Positions 24,817 to 33,103 are shown, counted from the stretch's first letter. The stretch is 45,655 nt of DNA from an uncultured Sphingomonas sp. (GCA_902806275.1 CADCVY010000093.1:1-45655); one strand, 5' to 3'. Numbers and translations: made by a program. Notes: a model not told the origin generated them from the letters alone.

Positions 24817-27159
24817 ATGGACGATCTGATCGCCGATTTCGTTGCCGAATGCCGCGAGATGCTCGAAGCTCTGGGCGGCGAGATCGTCGCCTGGGAGGCC
24901 GCGCCCGACGACCGCGCCCGGCTCGACAGCATTTTTCGCTTTGTCCACACCGTCAAAGGCAATTGCGGGTTCTTCGAGTTTCCGCGGCTGGAAGGGCTGA
25001 GCCATGCGGCCGAGGACGCCCTCGCCGACGTTCGCGCCGGCCGGCGGCAAGCCGATGGCCCGCTGGTCAGCGCCGTGCTCGGCATCATCGACCGTATCGG
25101 CGAAATGGTTGCCGCCATAGAGGCCGGAGAGGACATGCCGGCAGGCGACGACAGCGCGCTGATCGGCGCATTGGCGCCGGGGGCAGAGGCAGCCGCCGGG
25201 CCGGCGGTTGCTGCGGCAGCGGAAGGGCAGAAGGCTTCCGCCGCGCCGCGCACAATCCGCCTTTCGGTTGAACTGCTGGACCGCGTCATGAGCACGGTCT
25301 CCGACATGGTGCTGGCGAGGAACGAGCTTGCGCGCCGCTTGCGCGAAACCCAGACCGACGTGTCGGTCGACGGCGCCTTCGAGCGGCTGAGCGCGATCAT
25401 AGCCGAGATGCGCGACGCGATTACCCGCACGCGCATGCAGCGGATCGAGAACCTGTTCGTCGGCCTGCCACGCATGGTCCGCGACCTCTCGGCTGATCTC
25501 GGCAAGCAGGTGCTGGTCGATATCGAGGGCGGTGACGTCGAGCTCGACCGCGAGATGATCGAGATGATCCGCGATCCGCTGACGCACATCATCCGCAATG
25601 CCGTCGATCATGGCATCGAGACCCCGGCCGAGCGGCTGAAGACCGGCAAGCGCGAGATCGGGCTATTGTGCGTTTCGGCGCGGCAATCGGGCAACCAGAT
25701 CCTGATCGATATCCAGGATGACGGCCGCGGGATCGACGGCCGCAAGCTGGTCGAAAAGGCAATTGCCGGCGGCGTGGTGGACAAGTCCGATGCTGCGCAG
25801 ATGTCGGCGCGCGAGCAGCTGGCTCTGATCTTCGAGGCCGGCCTGTCGACCGCCAAGCAGGTCACCGCCATTTCCGGCCGAGGGGTCGGCATGGACGTGG
25901 TCCGCTCCAACGTCGAGCGCATTGGCGGCATCGTCGAGGTCGACAGCAGGCCGGGCGAGGGCACGCGCATGACCCTGCGCGTCCCGCTCACCCTGACCAT
26001 CATCCCGGCGCTAACGGTGTCCATCGGCAACCAGCATTTCGCCATTCCCCGCTCGGCGATCGAGGAGATTGTCCGCGCCAACGGCGAGTCGGTAACGCTC
26101 GAGCATGTCGGCGGCGCCGGCATCGCGACCATTCGCGGCCGCCGCGTTCCCGAGGTTTCGCTCGCCACGGTGCTTGGGCTTGAAAGCCTGATCAACGAGA
26201 AGGACCGTACTCTGGTGGTGCTCCGGCCCGCTGGCGGCGACGTCTATGCGCTGTCGGTCGACCGCATCCACGATCACGAAGAGCTGGTGGTGAAGCCCGC
26301 CGCCCCGGCAGTGATGAACACCGGACTTTATGCGGGAACCACGCTGGCCGACGACGGCAGCCCCATCCTGCTGTTCGACGCTGCCGGCCTGGCAGAGGTC
26401 GGCGGAGTCAAGCTGGAGGTGCAGGAGCGGGCGTCACGCGTTGCGCAAGGGCCGTCGGCCGCAGCGTCGACTGCGACGGAGGTTCTGCTGTTCCGCGGGC
26501 TCGACGGATCGCGCCGTGCGCTTCGCCTGGCGGTCGTCGACCGGATCGAAGAAGTGCCGGCCAGCGCGGTCAAGGCCGCCGCGGGCCAGTTGCGCGTGCA
26601 GCTCGGCGAGGCCATCCTGCCGCTGGCCGGGCTGCGGGGCGAGCAAGTGGGCGACGCCACCGTTCGCCTGTTCCGCCTCAGCGACGGCGTCCACGAGCTT
26701 GCCTATGCCTTCGCCGAGGTCATCGCCTTTGCCGCGATTGAACATGACGTGATCCACGCCGACTGCGAAGGCGAAGTCAGCGGCGTCGCATTGATCAACG
26801 GGGAGCCGGCGGAGCTGATCGACGTCCACTGGTTGTTCGCGCATCATGTCGGCGCCAGCGTCCGCAGTACCCAGCAGCTGGTCTGCCGTCTGCCGATGGA
26901 CGATCCGTGGATGCAGAACATGCTCCGGCCAATCGTCGAAGCGGCAGGCTATCTGGTCATCGGCCGCGAGGACGAGGGCGAAGCCGACCTGGTTATTGCC
27001 GCTCAGGGGGCCGAAGCCGCGAGCGAAACGGCCAAGCGAACGATCTGGCTGCGCACCGAGCCTGAGAGCGCATCCAAGAAGGACGGCAGCATCTACCGCT
27101 ACGATCGCGCCGGTCTGCTGATGGCGCTCAAGAGCGCCGGGTCCGGGAGGGGCAAATGA
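24817..27159 (+). CDS. cheA: Chemotaxis histidine kinase CheA with extra C-terminal domains
   Basis: A 780-residue kinase. The HPt domain holds the phospho-accepting His44 in FRFVHTVKGNCGFF. The dimerisation helices are about 140-215. The ATPase domain has the N box HIIRNAVDHGIE (~252), G1 DIQDDGRGID (~299) and G2 GRGVGMDVV (~354). A CheW-like regulatory domain follows (about 392-525). A second CheW-like segment lies at about 546-680. The last ~95 residues look like a receiver domain that has lost its phospho-accepting Asp (QLVCRLPMDDPWMQNMLRPI, then DLVIAAQGAE, ending YRYDRAGLLMALK). No P2 domain is obvious. The TGA overlaps the cheW ATG. Confidence 0.93.
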   Translation: MDDLIADFVAECREMLEALGGEIVAWEAAPDDRARLDSIFRFVHTVKGNCGFFEFPRLEGLSHAAEDALADVRAGRRQADGPLVSAVLGIIDRIGEMVAAIEAGEDMPAGDDSALIGALAPGAEAAAGPAVAAAAEGQKASAAPRTIRLSVELLDRVMSTVSDMVLARNELARRLRETQTDVSVDGAFERLSAIIAEMRDAITRTRMQRIENLFVGLPRMVRDLSADLGKQVLVDIEGGDVELDREMIEMIRDPLTHIIRNAVDHGIETPAERLKTGKREIGLLCVSARQSGNQILIDIQDDGRGIDGRKLVEKAIAGGVVDKSDAAQMSAREQLALIFEAGLSTAKQVTAISGRGVGMDVVRSNVERIGGIVEVDSRPGEGTRMTLRVPLTLTIIPALTVSIGNQHFAIPRSAIEEIVRANGESVTLEHVGGAGIATIRGRRVPEVSLATVLGLESLINEKDRTLVVLRPAGGDVYALSVDRIHDHEELVVKPAAPAVMNTGLYAGTTLADDGSPILLFDAAGLAEVGGVKLEVQERASRVAQGPSAAASTATEVLLFRGLDGSRRALRLAVVDRIEEVPASAVKAAAGQLRVQLGEAILPLAGLRGEQVGDATVRLFRLSDGVHELAYAFAEVIAFAAIEHDVIHADCEGEVSGVALINGEPAELIDVHWLFAHHVGASVRSTQQLVCRLPMDDPWMQNMLRPIVEAAGYLVIGREDEGEADLVIAAQGAEAASETAKRTIWLRTEPESASKKDGSIYRYDRAGLLMALKSAGSGRGK

Positions 27160-27593
27160 ACGAACTTCTGCTGGTGGTGACCATCGCCGGCGAGCGCGTC
27201 GCCTTGCCCGCGGCTTTGGTCGAGTCCGTCGTCGAGTTGGACACGCTCATTCCCGTGCCGCGTGCCGCTCCGCACGTCGCCGGGCTCTCGGCGCTGCGCA
27301 GCCGGGTCATGACTGTGATCGACTGCATGCGCTCCCTGGAGCTCGGATCGAGCGCCTGTTCCGACGGGATCCGCGAAGCGGCCGTGGTCGAGCTCGACGG
27401 GCACCACTACGCACTGATCGTCGATCTGGTCGAGGACGTGGTCGAAGCCGCGTCGGAGCCGGCGCCCGTGCGCGCCGCGATGGGCTCGGGCTGGGAACGC
27501 GCGTCCCAGGGGATGGTCGAGACCGAAGCGGGGCCGTTGCTGCTGATCGACCCCGCTGCACTGATCGCCGGTGCGGAAGCCAAGGCGGCTTAA
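27156..27593 (+). CDS. cheW: Chemotaxis coupling protein CheW
   Basis: A 145-residue CheW-fold protein of two SH3-like subdomains, without extra domains. It couples receptors to CheA. The features are the hydrophobic start NELLLVVTIAGERVALPAALVESVVEL, the conserved VPRAAPHVAGLSALRSRVMTVID segment, and the LIVDLVEDVVEA strand. It starts ATG at 27156, overlapping the cheA stop by ATGA, so CheA and CheW are likely made in matched amounts. The stop is TAA. A 60-nt gap precedes cheY. Confidence 0.93.
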   Translation: MNELLLVVTIAGERVALPAALVESVVELDTLIPVPRAAPHVAGLSALRSRVMTVIDCMRSLELGSSACSDGIREAAVVELDGHHYALIVDLVEDVVEAASEPAPVRAAMGSGWERASQGMVETEAGPLLLIDPAALIAGAEAKAA

Positions 27594-27653
27594 GACCTTC
27601 GTTACCCTTAGCATCTAGACAGATCACCAATCCGAAGCGGGAAGCTGAGAGCC

Positions 27654-28019
27654 ATGAAGAATTGCTTGATCGTCGATGACTCCAAGGTGATCCGGAAGGT
27701 CGCGCGCCACATTCTCGAGACGCTCGAGTTCGAGGTGGACGAGGCCGGCGATGGCCAGGAAGCGCTGACTCGGTGCGAAGCCAAGATGCCCGATGTCGTC
27801 CTGCTCGACTGGAACATGCCGGTGATGAGCGGCATGGAGTTCCTCAAGATGCTGCGCCAGCGCGGCCACAGCGACCAGCCCAAGGTCGTCTTCTGCACCA
27901 CCGAGAACGACATGGCGCACATCCGCGCCGCGCTCGAGGCCGGCGCCGACGAATATGTGATGAAACCCTTCGACCGCGAGACGCTTCACATCAAGCTGCA
28001 GCTCGTCGGCGTCGCCTGA
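27654..28019 (+). CDS. cheY: CheY-type single-domain response regulator
   Basis: A 121-residue receiver domain without an output domain. The acidic pocket is Asp8-Asp9 (IVDDS) and the phospho-acceptor is Asp52 (LLDWNMPVMSG). The Thr pair is in FCTTEND, and the conserved Lys is in VMKPF. Phosphorylated CheY normally acts on the flagellar motor switch. The sequence is close to the alphaproteobacterial type of CheY lying in che operons. It is preceded by a purine-rich GAAGCGGGAAGCTGAGAG. The next gene, cheB, follows by 10 nt. Confidence 0.93.
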   Translation: MKNCLIVDDSKVIRKVARHILETLEFEVDEAGDGQEALTRCEAKMPDVVLLDWNMPVMSGMEFLKMLRQRGHSDQPKVVFCTTENDMAHIRAALEAGADEYVMKPFDRETLHIKLQLVGVA

Positions 28020-28029
28020 GTCCCTGATT

Positions 28030-29139
28030 GTGGAGCGGGCGCTCGCCAGATCGCGGGACCGCTACGAGCCGGTGCGGCCGCCGCGCCGCCGAATCCGCCT
28101 GATGATCGTCGACGATTCGATGGTCGCACGAGCGGTGCTTTCGCGCATGGTCGAGAGTGACCCCGCCTTCGAGATTGCGGCAGTCGCCGGAACTGCCGAA
28201 GACGCGGTCGAGGCGCTGCACCAGGTCCGCGTCGACGTCATCATCCTCGACTTGGAAATGCCAGGCGCCGGTGGCCTCACGTCCATTCCGCGGATCATCC
28301 GTGCCGCGGCTGGCGCAAAGGTGATGATCGTTTCGTCGCTGGCGGAGGAAGGGACGGAGGAAACCGTTGCCGCCCTGGCGCTCGGCGCCGCGGACACGTT
28401 GCCCAAGCCGGGCACCGGGCGGTTCAACGGCCGCTTTTCGGAGATCCTGCTGAGCAAGTTGAAAGCGCTCGGCTATGCCACCGCCATCGACTTTCCGCCG
28501 CCGCTGGTGGCTCCCGGGCGCGCGGTGCCCCTGCGCCCGATGCCAGGCGACCCAATCGACGTCCTGGCGATCGGCGCCTCGACGGGTGGCATTCACGCTC
28601 TTGGCGTGCTGTTCCAGGCCTTGCCCGACCGGATCGGCGTGCCGATCATGGTCACGCAACATCTGCCCGCCCCATTCATGCCGGTGTTCGCCCGCCAGCT
28701 CGGCGACGCCGCGCGACGCCAGGTCGTCGTTGCGGAGAACGGCATGCATTTGCTTTCCGACCGGATCATCCTGGCGCCGGGCGACGCCCATCTGACGGTG
28801 GATTGCTCCGCCGACACGCCAGTCGTCCGCCTGCTCGACGGGCGGAGCGCCAGCGGCTGCATGCCGTCAGTGGATCCGATGTTCTCTTCCCTTGCAGCCG
28901 CGTTCGGGCGCGGCGCGCTCGGCGTCGTGCTGACCGGCATGGGCCGCGACGGCGTCGAAGGCGCGGCGCGGCTGGTCGCCAGCGGCGGGTCGATCCTCGC
29001 GCAGGACGAAGCGAGCTGCGCCGTGTGGGGGATGCCGCGCGCGGTCCTGGAAGCAGGCCTGGCGTCGGCGGCATTGCCGCCGGAGAAGCTTGCCGGCCGC
29101 ATCGCCGCCCGAACCGCGGAACTGCCGCCGTGCAAATAA
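28030..29139 (+). CDS. cheB: Chemotaxis protein-glutamate methylesterase CheB
   Basis: A 369-residue receiver-methylesterase fusion. The N-terminal receiver has phospho-acceptor Asp74 (IILDLEMPGAGG). The C-terminal esterase has the catalytic triad Ser184 (AIGASTGG), His211 (VTQHLPAPF) and Asp307 (LTGMGRDGVEG). It removes methyl groups from, and deamidates, chemoreceptors. The start is GTG at 28030. It has a basic ~20-residue extension ahead of the receiver (RSRDRYEPVRPPRRR). Its stop lies 8 nt into the cheR reading frame. No receptor gene is present in the window. Confidence 0.95.
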   Translation: MERALARSRDRYEPVRPPRRRIRLMIVDDSMVARAVLSRMVESDPAFEIAAVAGTAEDAVEALHQVRVDVIILDLEMPGAGGLTSIPRIIRAAAGAKVMIVSSLAEEGTEETVAALALGAADTLPKPGTGRFNGRFSEILLSKLKALGYATAIDFPPPLVAPGRAVPLRPMPGDPIDVLAIGASTGGIHALGVLFQALPDRIGVPIMVTQHLPAPFMPVFARQLGDAARRQVVVAENGMHLLSDRIILAPGDAHLTVDCSADTPVVRLLDGRSASGCMPSVDPMFSSLAAAFGRGALGVVLTGMGRDGVEGAARLVASGGSILAQDEASCAVWGMPRAVLEAGLASAALPPEKLAGRIAARTAELPPCK

Positions 29140-30002
29140 GCGACAGCTCAAGCCGCATCCTCGCCGGCCTGCTCGAGGCGCGCACCGGCCAGCAGCTGAC
29201 CATGAGCCGCCGGTGGCGGATCGAGACGGCGCTGTCGTCGCTGCTGCGCGAGCGGGGCGTGAACTCGCTCGACGAACTCATCACCATCCTCGTTATGGGC
29301 AAGGAGCCGAACTTGTCACAGCAAGTCGTGGAAGCGCTGCTCAACAACGAAACCTATTTCTTCCGCGATCGCTCACCGTTCGACCTCATCGCCCGCCACG
29401 CGCTTCCGGCACTTGCCGAGCGGCGCAAGGACCAGCGCCGCCTGCGGATCTGGTCCGCCGGCTGCTCGACGGGCCAGGAAGTCTATTCGCTGGCGATGCT
29501 GTTTGCAGAAGCGCCGCAGCAATGGGCCGGCTGGACGATCGACATCCTCGGTACCGACGTGTCGACCGCGTGCGTCGAGCGCGCCCGAAGCGGCACCTAC
29601 ACCCAGTTCGAAGTGCAGCGCGGCCTTGGCATCAACCAGATGATCAAGTGGTTCGAGGAATGCGCCGATGGCTGGCGGGCTGTCGAGGCCCTGCGCAGGC
29701 CGCTCCGATTCCAGGTGCATAATCTGCTCGAGCAGCCGCCCCATCCGGGGGCGTTCGACATCGTGCTGTGCCGCAACGTCATGCTTTACCTCAGTGCCGA
29801 GAAGAAGACGCTGGCGTTCGAGCGGCTGGCCAGCGCCATGGCGCCGGACGGATGGCTGATGCTGGGCGCCGGCGAGACGGTGATCGGCCAGACGACCAGG
29901 CTCGGCGCCGACCTCAACGCCCGCGGCCTGTACCGCCTGACCGGCGACGGCAGCCTGGTGGAAAAGCGGTCGGGAGATCGCAGGGCTGCCTTAGGGGCTT
30001 GA
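29130..30002 (+). CDS. cheR: Chemotaxis protein methyltransferase CheR
   Basis: A 290-residue SAM-dependent methyltransferase that methylates glutamates of chemoreceptors. The N-terminal helical domain (ISDSSSRILAGLLEARTGQQ) binds the receptor. The SAM motif is RIWSAGCSTGQEVYSLAML. The later motifs LGTDVST and FDIVLCRNVMLYL are also present. The start is GTG at 29130, inside the end of cheB, so the two are translationally coupled. No C-terminal TPR domain or receptor-tail pentapeptide is visible. The amidase gene starts 17 nt later. Confidence 0.94.
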   Translation: MQISDSSSRILAGLLEARTGQQLTMSRRWRIETALSSLLRERGVNSLDELITILVMGKEPNLSQQVVEALLNNETYFFRDRSPFDLIARHALPALAERRKDQRRLRIWSAGCSTGQEVYSLAMLFAEAPQQWAGWTIDILGTDVSTACVERARSGTYTQFEVQRGLGINQMIKWFEECADGWRAVEALRRPLRFQVHNLLEQPPHPGAFDIVLCRNVMLYLSAEKKTLAFERLASAMAPDGWLMLGAGETVIGQTTRLGADLNARGLYRLTGDGSLVEKRSGDRRAALGA

Positions 30003-30018
30003 CCCCGCGCCAAAGCTG

Positions 30019-30717
30019 GTGCGCCATGCACCGGTGCTGGACTTCACAGACCGACCTTCACCCAACTTCGACGAGCGCGCGTCGTCGGTATCGATGATCG
30101 TGCTTCATTATACCGGCATGCCCGACTGCGAAGGGGCGCTGGCGCGGCTGTGCTCGCCCGAGGCGAAGGTCTCCGCCCATTATTGCGTCGACGAGGACGG
30201 CACCATCTACCGCATGGTCGATGAGCAGAAGCGCGCCTGGCACGCCGGCAAGTCGCGCTGGCGCGGCACCACCGACATCAACAGCGCCAGCGTCGGCATC
30301 GAGATCGTCAATCCGGGCCACGAGTTCGGCTATCGCCCGTTTCCGGACGAGCAGATGGCGTCGCTGATCCCGCTGGTTGCCGAGATCAAGGAGCGGCACG
30401 GCATCGGCCGCGGCAATGTCGTCGGCCATTCCGATGTCGCTCCCGCGCGCAAGGAGGACCCCGGCGAGCTGTTCCCGTGGGACGCGCTGGCCAAGCGCCG
30501 GCTGGCGATGCCGAGCCCGACCCGCGACCTCATCGACCCGTTCTGGACGGACGCCGGATTCCTGCTGGCGCTGGAACGGTTCGGCTACGATGTGACGGAC
30601 GAGCAAAAGGCCGTGATCGCCTTCCAGCGCCGCTTCCGCCCCGACCGCATCGACGGCATCATCGACGGGGAGTGCCGGGCCAAGCTGCTGGCGCTGCTGC
30701 TGCCGCGGCCGCAGTGA
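30019..30717 (+). CDS. N-acetylmuramoyl-L-alanine amidase, AmiD/AmpD type with PG-binding domain
   Basis: A 232-residue Amidase_2 protein. Probable zinc ligands are His30 (VLHYTG), His137 (VVGHSDVAP) and Asp147 (KEDPGE), with Glu95 in GIEIVNPG. The C-terminal ~65 residues resemble a peptidoglycan-binding domain 1 (FQRRFRPDRIDGIIDGE). It cleaves the bond between MurNAc and the peptide stem. No signal peptide is seen, which points to cytosolic recycling of anhydro-muropeptides (AmpD-like), or to export by another route. The start is GTG at 30019. It follows cheR by 16 nt, so it may be the last gene of the chemotaxis operon. Confidence 0.9.
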   Translation: MRHAPVLDFTDRPSPNFDERASSVSMIVLHYTGMPDCEGALARLCSPEAKVSAHYCVDEDGTIYRMVDEQKRAWHAGKSRWRGTTDINSASVGIEIVNPGHEFGYRPFPDEQMASLIPLVAEIKERHGIGRGNVVGHSDVAPARKEDPGELFPWDALAKRRLAMPSPTRDLIDPFWTDAGFLLALERFGYDVTDEQKAVIAFQRRFRPDRIDGIIDGECRAKLLALLLPRPQ

Positions 30718-30815
30718 GCGGGGAGAATCATCTTAGCATCAAGAGCTTGACTCACCCCGCTGCCGGGCAGACACCGATGATGGGCCGGTAAATGGCGCCT
30801 TCGGGGGAGGGAAAC

Positions 30816-31295
30816 ATGAAAAACAAGGGTGTAGGGGCCTTGGCCGCGGTCGCTCTGCTGGCTGCCTGCTCATCGCGGCCGCGTGAGTTCTCTCCGGTGC
30901 TTGCGGCGCCGGCCGCAGACCAGGCTGCCTACAACAGAGCGGTGGCGGAATGCGGTCAGTTGCTGGCCGCAGGCAAGCTCACATCCGAGGGCAGGTTGGC
31001 ATCCGGTGCGGCAGGTGCTGCCGCCAGTGGAGCGGCCCTTGCGGTTGGCTCGGCAGCGGCAAGCACCGCCGGCATGTTCGGTGGCCTTGCGGTGGCCGGC
31101 GCGACCATTGTCTTGCTTCCATTCGCCGCGATCGGCGGTGCCTACGGCATGGCGAAGGCCAAGCAGAAGAGAAAGGAACGGGCAATCCAGACGGCGATGG
31201 CCGGCTGCCTGGGCGAGCGCGGCTACCAGGTCGCCGGCTGGCAGCAGCAGGGCAAGGTCATCCCGGTCCGGAAAGCTGCCGACGCTTCTCAATAG
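30816..31295 (+). CDS. Small lipoprotein with glycine-zipper-like segment
   Basis: A 159-residue protein I do not recognise by family. It has a lipoprotein signal peptide, with the lipobox cysteine at Cys18 (VALLAACSS), so it is likely an outer- or inner-membrane lipoprotein. The middle (about residues 60-115) is a long Ala/Gly-rich hydrophobic run (GAAGAAASGAALAVGSAAAS, then GMFGGLAVAGATIVLLPFAA), typical of glycine-zipper proteins. A cysteine pair, one in VAECGQ and one in GCLGERGYQVAGWQQ, could form a disulfide. The start at 30816 follows GGGGAGGG. It is upstream of rnpB on the same strand. Confidence 0.75.
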   Translation: MKNKGVGALAAVALLAACSSRPREFSPVLAAPAADQAAYNRAVAECGQLLAAGKLTSEGRLASGAAGAAASGAALAVGSAAASTAGMFGGLAVAGATIVLLPFAAIGGAYGMAKAKQKRKERAIQTAMAGCLGERGYQVAGWQQQGKVIPVRKAADASQ

Positions 31296-31353
31296 GTCCG
31301 AGGCGCACTTTCTCCTCGACTCGCACCGCTGCAAGGTTCCGGCTATGGCGCTC

Positions 31354-31739
31354 GGGCCAGAGGGCCGGGCGGCCGCGTCGGGGAAACTCGCCGAGGAAAG
31401 TCCGGGCTCCATGGAACCACGGTGCCGGGTAACGCCCGGCGAGCGCCGCTTCGGCGGGGCTTAGGGACAGTGCCACAGAAAGCATACCGCCCGTCTTCGG
31501 ACCGGTAAGGTCGAAAGGGTGCGGCAAGAGCGCACCGCGCGGCTGGCAACAGGCGCGGCACGGTAAACCCCACCGGGAGCAAGACCGAATAGGGGTGGCA
31601 CATGGGCCTGGTTCCGGCTCGCCGCCCGGGTTGGTTGCTTGAGCCCTGGTGCAAGCCAGGGCCTAGAGGAATGGCCGCACATCCGCCTTAGCCTCGGTGA
31701 CGGCGGAGGACAGAACCCGGCTTACAGGCCCTCTGGCAT
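31354..31739 (+). ncRNA. rnpB: RNase P RNA
   Basis: Catalytic RNA of RNase P, bacterial type A, processing tRNA 5' ends. The ends pair perfectly over 11 bp to form P1 (GCCAGAGGGCC at 31356-31366 with GGCCCTCTGGC at 31727-31737). The conserved 5' segment GAGGAAAGTCCGGGCTCCA begins at 31393. ACAGAA is at 31475, GGTAAACCCC and GGAGCAAGACC follow in the middle, and the 3' conserved ACAGAACCCGGCTTACA is at 31710-31726. Ends are estimated from P1, so transcript ends may differ by several bases. It is followed by an inverted repeat at 31755-31819. A TATGGC element just upstream at 31344-31349 could be its -10. Confidence 0.97.
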
Positions 31740-31754
31740 ATCGTTTAACCGCAG

Positions 31755-31819
31755 GCACGAAGAAGAACGCAAGCCACGAAGGGTAGTCTGCACTTCGTGG
31801 CTTCCTCGCTCCTTCGTGC
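31755..31819. repeat. Imperfect palindrome downstream of rnpB
   Basis: Two 27-nt arms (31755-31781 and 31793-31819) form an inverted repeat with about five mismatches around an 11-nt loop. The outer core is GCACGAAG / CTTCGTGC and the inner core is GCCACGAAG / CTTCGTGGC. It resembles CACGAAG-rich dispersed repeats of sphingomonads. It may also act as the rnpB terminator, although there is no T-run. Confidence 0.7.
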
Positions 31820-31874
31820 CTTCGTGTGAGTCAATTCCTTTCCAAAGCCAGCTGCCGCTGGCTAGTGGGGCGCG

Positions 31875-32414
31875 ATGGCCAGGCAGACGCGATCGAACGA
31901 CTGGGGTTTTCCCCGCTGGCGCGCTTACGGCGACAAGGGCCGGAGCGCGGCCAAGGTGCGGCTGTGCGACCGCGAAGGCTGCACCGGGTCCGGTGACCGG
32001 CCGGCACCCAAGGCGCCCAACAGCCAGGAGCGCTGGTACTTCTGCGAAGCCCATGCGGCCGAGTACAACAAGAACTGGAACTACTTCGCCGGCCTCGACC
32101 CCGAAGAGGCCGCCAGGCGCGCGGCCGAGGAGGAGCGGGACTCGTCCGGCTTCCGCCAGTCGGCGCAATGGAAGTGGGCCGGGCCGGGCGACGGCAGCCG
32201 CAGCCGCGACGAGATGCGCGCGCTCGGGGCGCTGGAGCTGGACAGCGATGCCGACTTCCCGACTATCAAGGCCGCCCACCGCCGGCTGGCGAAGGAAAAT
32301 CACCCAGACCTCAAGCAGGGCGACGAAGGCGCGGCGCAACGCTTCAAGCAGGTGCAGGCCGCCTACGACGTCCTGAAAAAGGCCGAGGATCGCAAAAACG
32401 GCAAGGCGGTCTAG
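31875..32414 (+). CDS. J-domain protein with N-terminal Cys-rich part
   Basis: A 179-residue protein. The C-terminal ~60 residues are a J domain (MRALGALELDSDADFPTIKA, AHRRLAKENHPDLKQGDEGA, AAQRFKQVQAAYDVL) with the HPD triplet near residue 144, so it should stimulate a DnaK-type ATPase. The N-terminal half has three cysteines (LCDREGCTG and YFCEAHAAEYN), perhaps a small metal-binding site, and no membrane helix. DnaJ's G/F and zinc domains are absent. This form is common in alphaproteobacteria and not assigned a client. Its TAG stop shares CTAG with the convergent sufE stop. Confidence 0.85.
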   Translation: MARQTRSNDWGFPRWRAYGDKGRSAAKVRLCDREGCTGSGDRPAPKAPNSQERWYFCEAHAAEYNKNWNYFAGLDPEEAARRAAEEERDSSGFRQSAQWKWAGPGDGSRSRDEMRALGALELDSDADFPTIKAAHRRLAKENHPDLKQGDEGAAQRFKQVQAAYDVLKKAEDRKNGKAV

Positions 32415-32827
32415 GCCGCGGCGGCGTAACGCTTGGCGGTGTCTTTCACGAGGCTGATCATGTTGGGCACGCCCTGGGTGCGATTGGCGCTGAGGTGCTT
32501 GCCGAGCTCGAACGGCGCCAGCGCGGCAGTCACGTCCATCCGCGCCACTTCGTCGGCGGGTTTGTCCTGCACGGCGGACAACACCAGCGCGACGATGCCC
32601 TTGGTGATCGCGGCATTGCTGTCGGCGAGGAAATGCAGGCTGGCCCCCTCGGCCGTGGGGTACACCCACACGGAGGCGGAGCAGCCGGGAACCTTGCTGG
32701 CGTCGGTCTTGAGCGCGTCGGTCATCGGTTCGAGCTGGCGGCCAAGATCAATCAGCAGGCGATAGCGATCTTCGCCATCGAGCATTTCGAACTCGTCATA
32801 GATGTCGTGGAGAGGCGGGAGCGGCAC
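32411..32827 (-). CDS. sufE: SufE-like cysteine desulfurase acceptor
   Basis: A 138-residue SufE-fold protein. Cys49 in KVPGCSASVW is the persulfide-accepting cysteine. The conserved SNAAITKGIVALVLSAVQ and NRTQGVPNMISLVK segments are present. SufE takes sulfur from SufS for Fe-S cluster assembly. No other suf genes are in the window, so partner identity is inferred from family. The start is GTG at 32827, 36 nt after the last psp-locus gene, so it may be transcribed with that operon. It overlaps the J-protein stop by 4 nt. Confidence 0.92.
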   Translation of the reverse strand: MPLPPLHDIYDEFEMLDGEDRYRLLIDLGRQLEPMTDALKTDASKVPGCSASVWVYPTAEGASLHFLADSNAAITKGIVALVLSAVQDKPADEVARMDVTAALAPFELGKHLSANRTQGVPNMISLVKDTAKRYAAAA

Positions 32828-32863
32828 GAGCGCGAGATAGGGAGGCGCGGCGCCCCTGTCATC

Positions 32864-33103
32864 CTAACGGTCGCGCAGTTCCTCGATTTCCTTGGCCAGG
32901 CTGTTCTCTTTCTCGACCGTGATCCGCTCAAGGACCTTGAGGCGGTCCTTGAGCATCGTCACTTCCTCGCGCAGCCGGAGCGTTTCCGCGCGCTCCTGCG
33001 GCGCTTCGATCGAGTCTCCACTGCGCCGCGAGTATTTGGCTCGCAGCACCGAGGCGATCATCACCGCGACAACAATGATCGCGACCATTTCAAAAGGGTT
33101 CAT
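32864..33103 (-). CDS. Small membrane coiled-coil protein of the psp locus (1)
   Basis: A 79-residue protein of unknown family. Residues 1-22 form one membrane helix (MNPFEMVAIIVVAVMIASVL), followed by a basic stretch. A coiled-coil tail comes next, with RLKVLERITVEKENSLAKEI at residues 54-73. That tail matches the ends of the two upstream small proteins, PspC and PspB. The start ATG overlaps the stop of the next upstream gene (ATGA), so it is in the psp operon. The function is not known. By position and motif I infer a role in the phage-shock membrane complex. Confidence 0.75.
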   Translation of the reverse strand: MNPFEMVAIIVVAVMIASVLRAKYSRRSGDSIEAPQERAETLRLREEVTMLKDRLKVLERITVEKENSLAKEIEELRDR

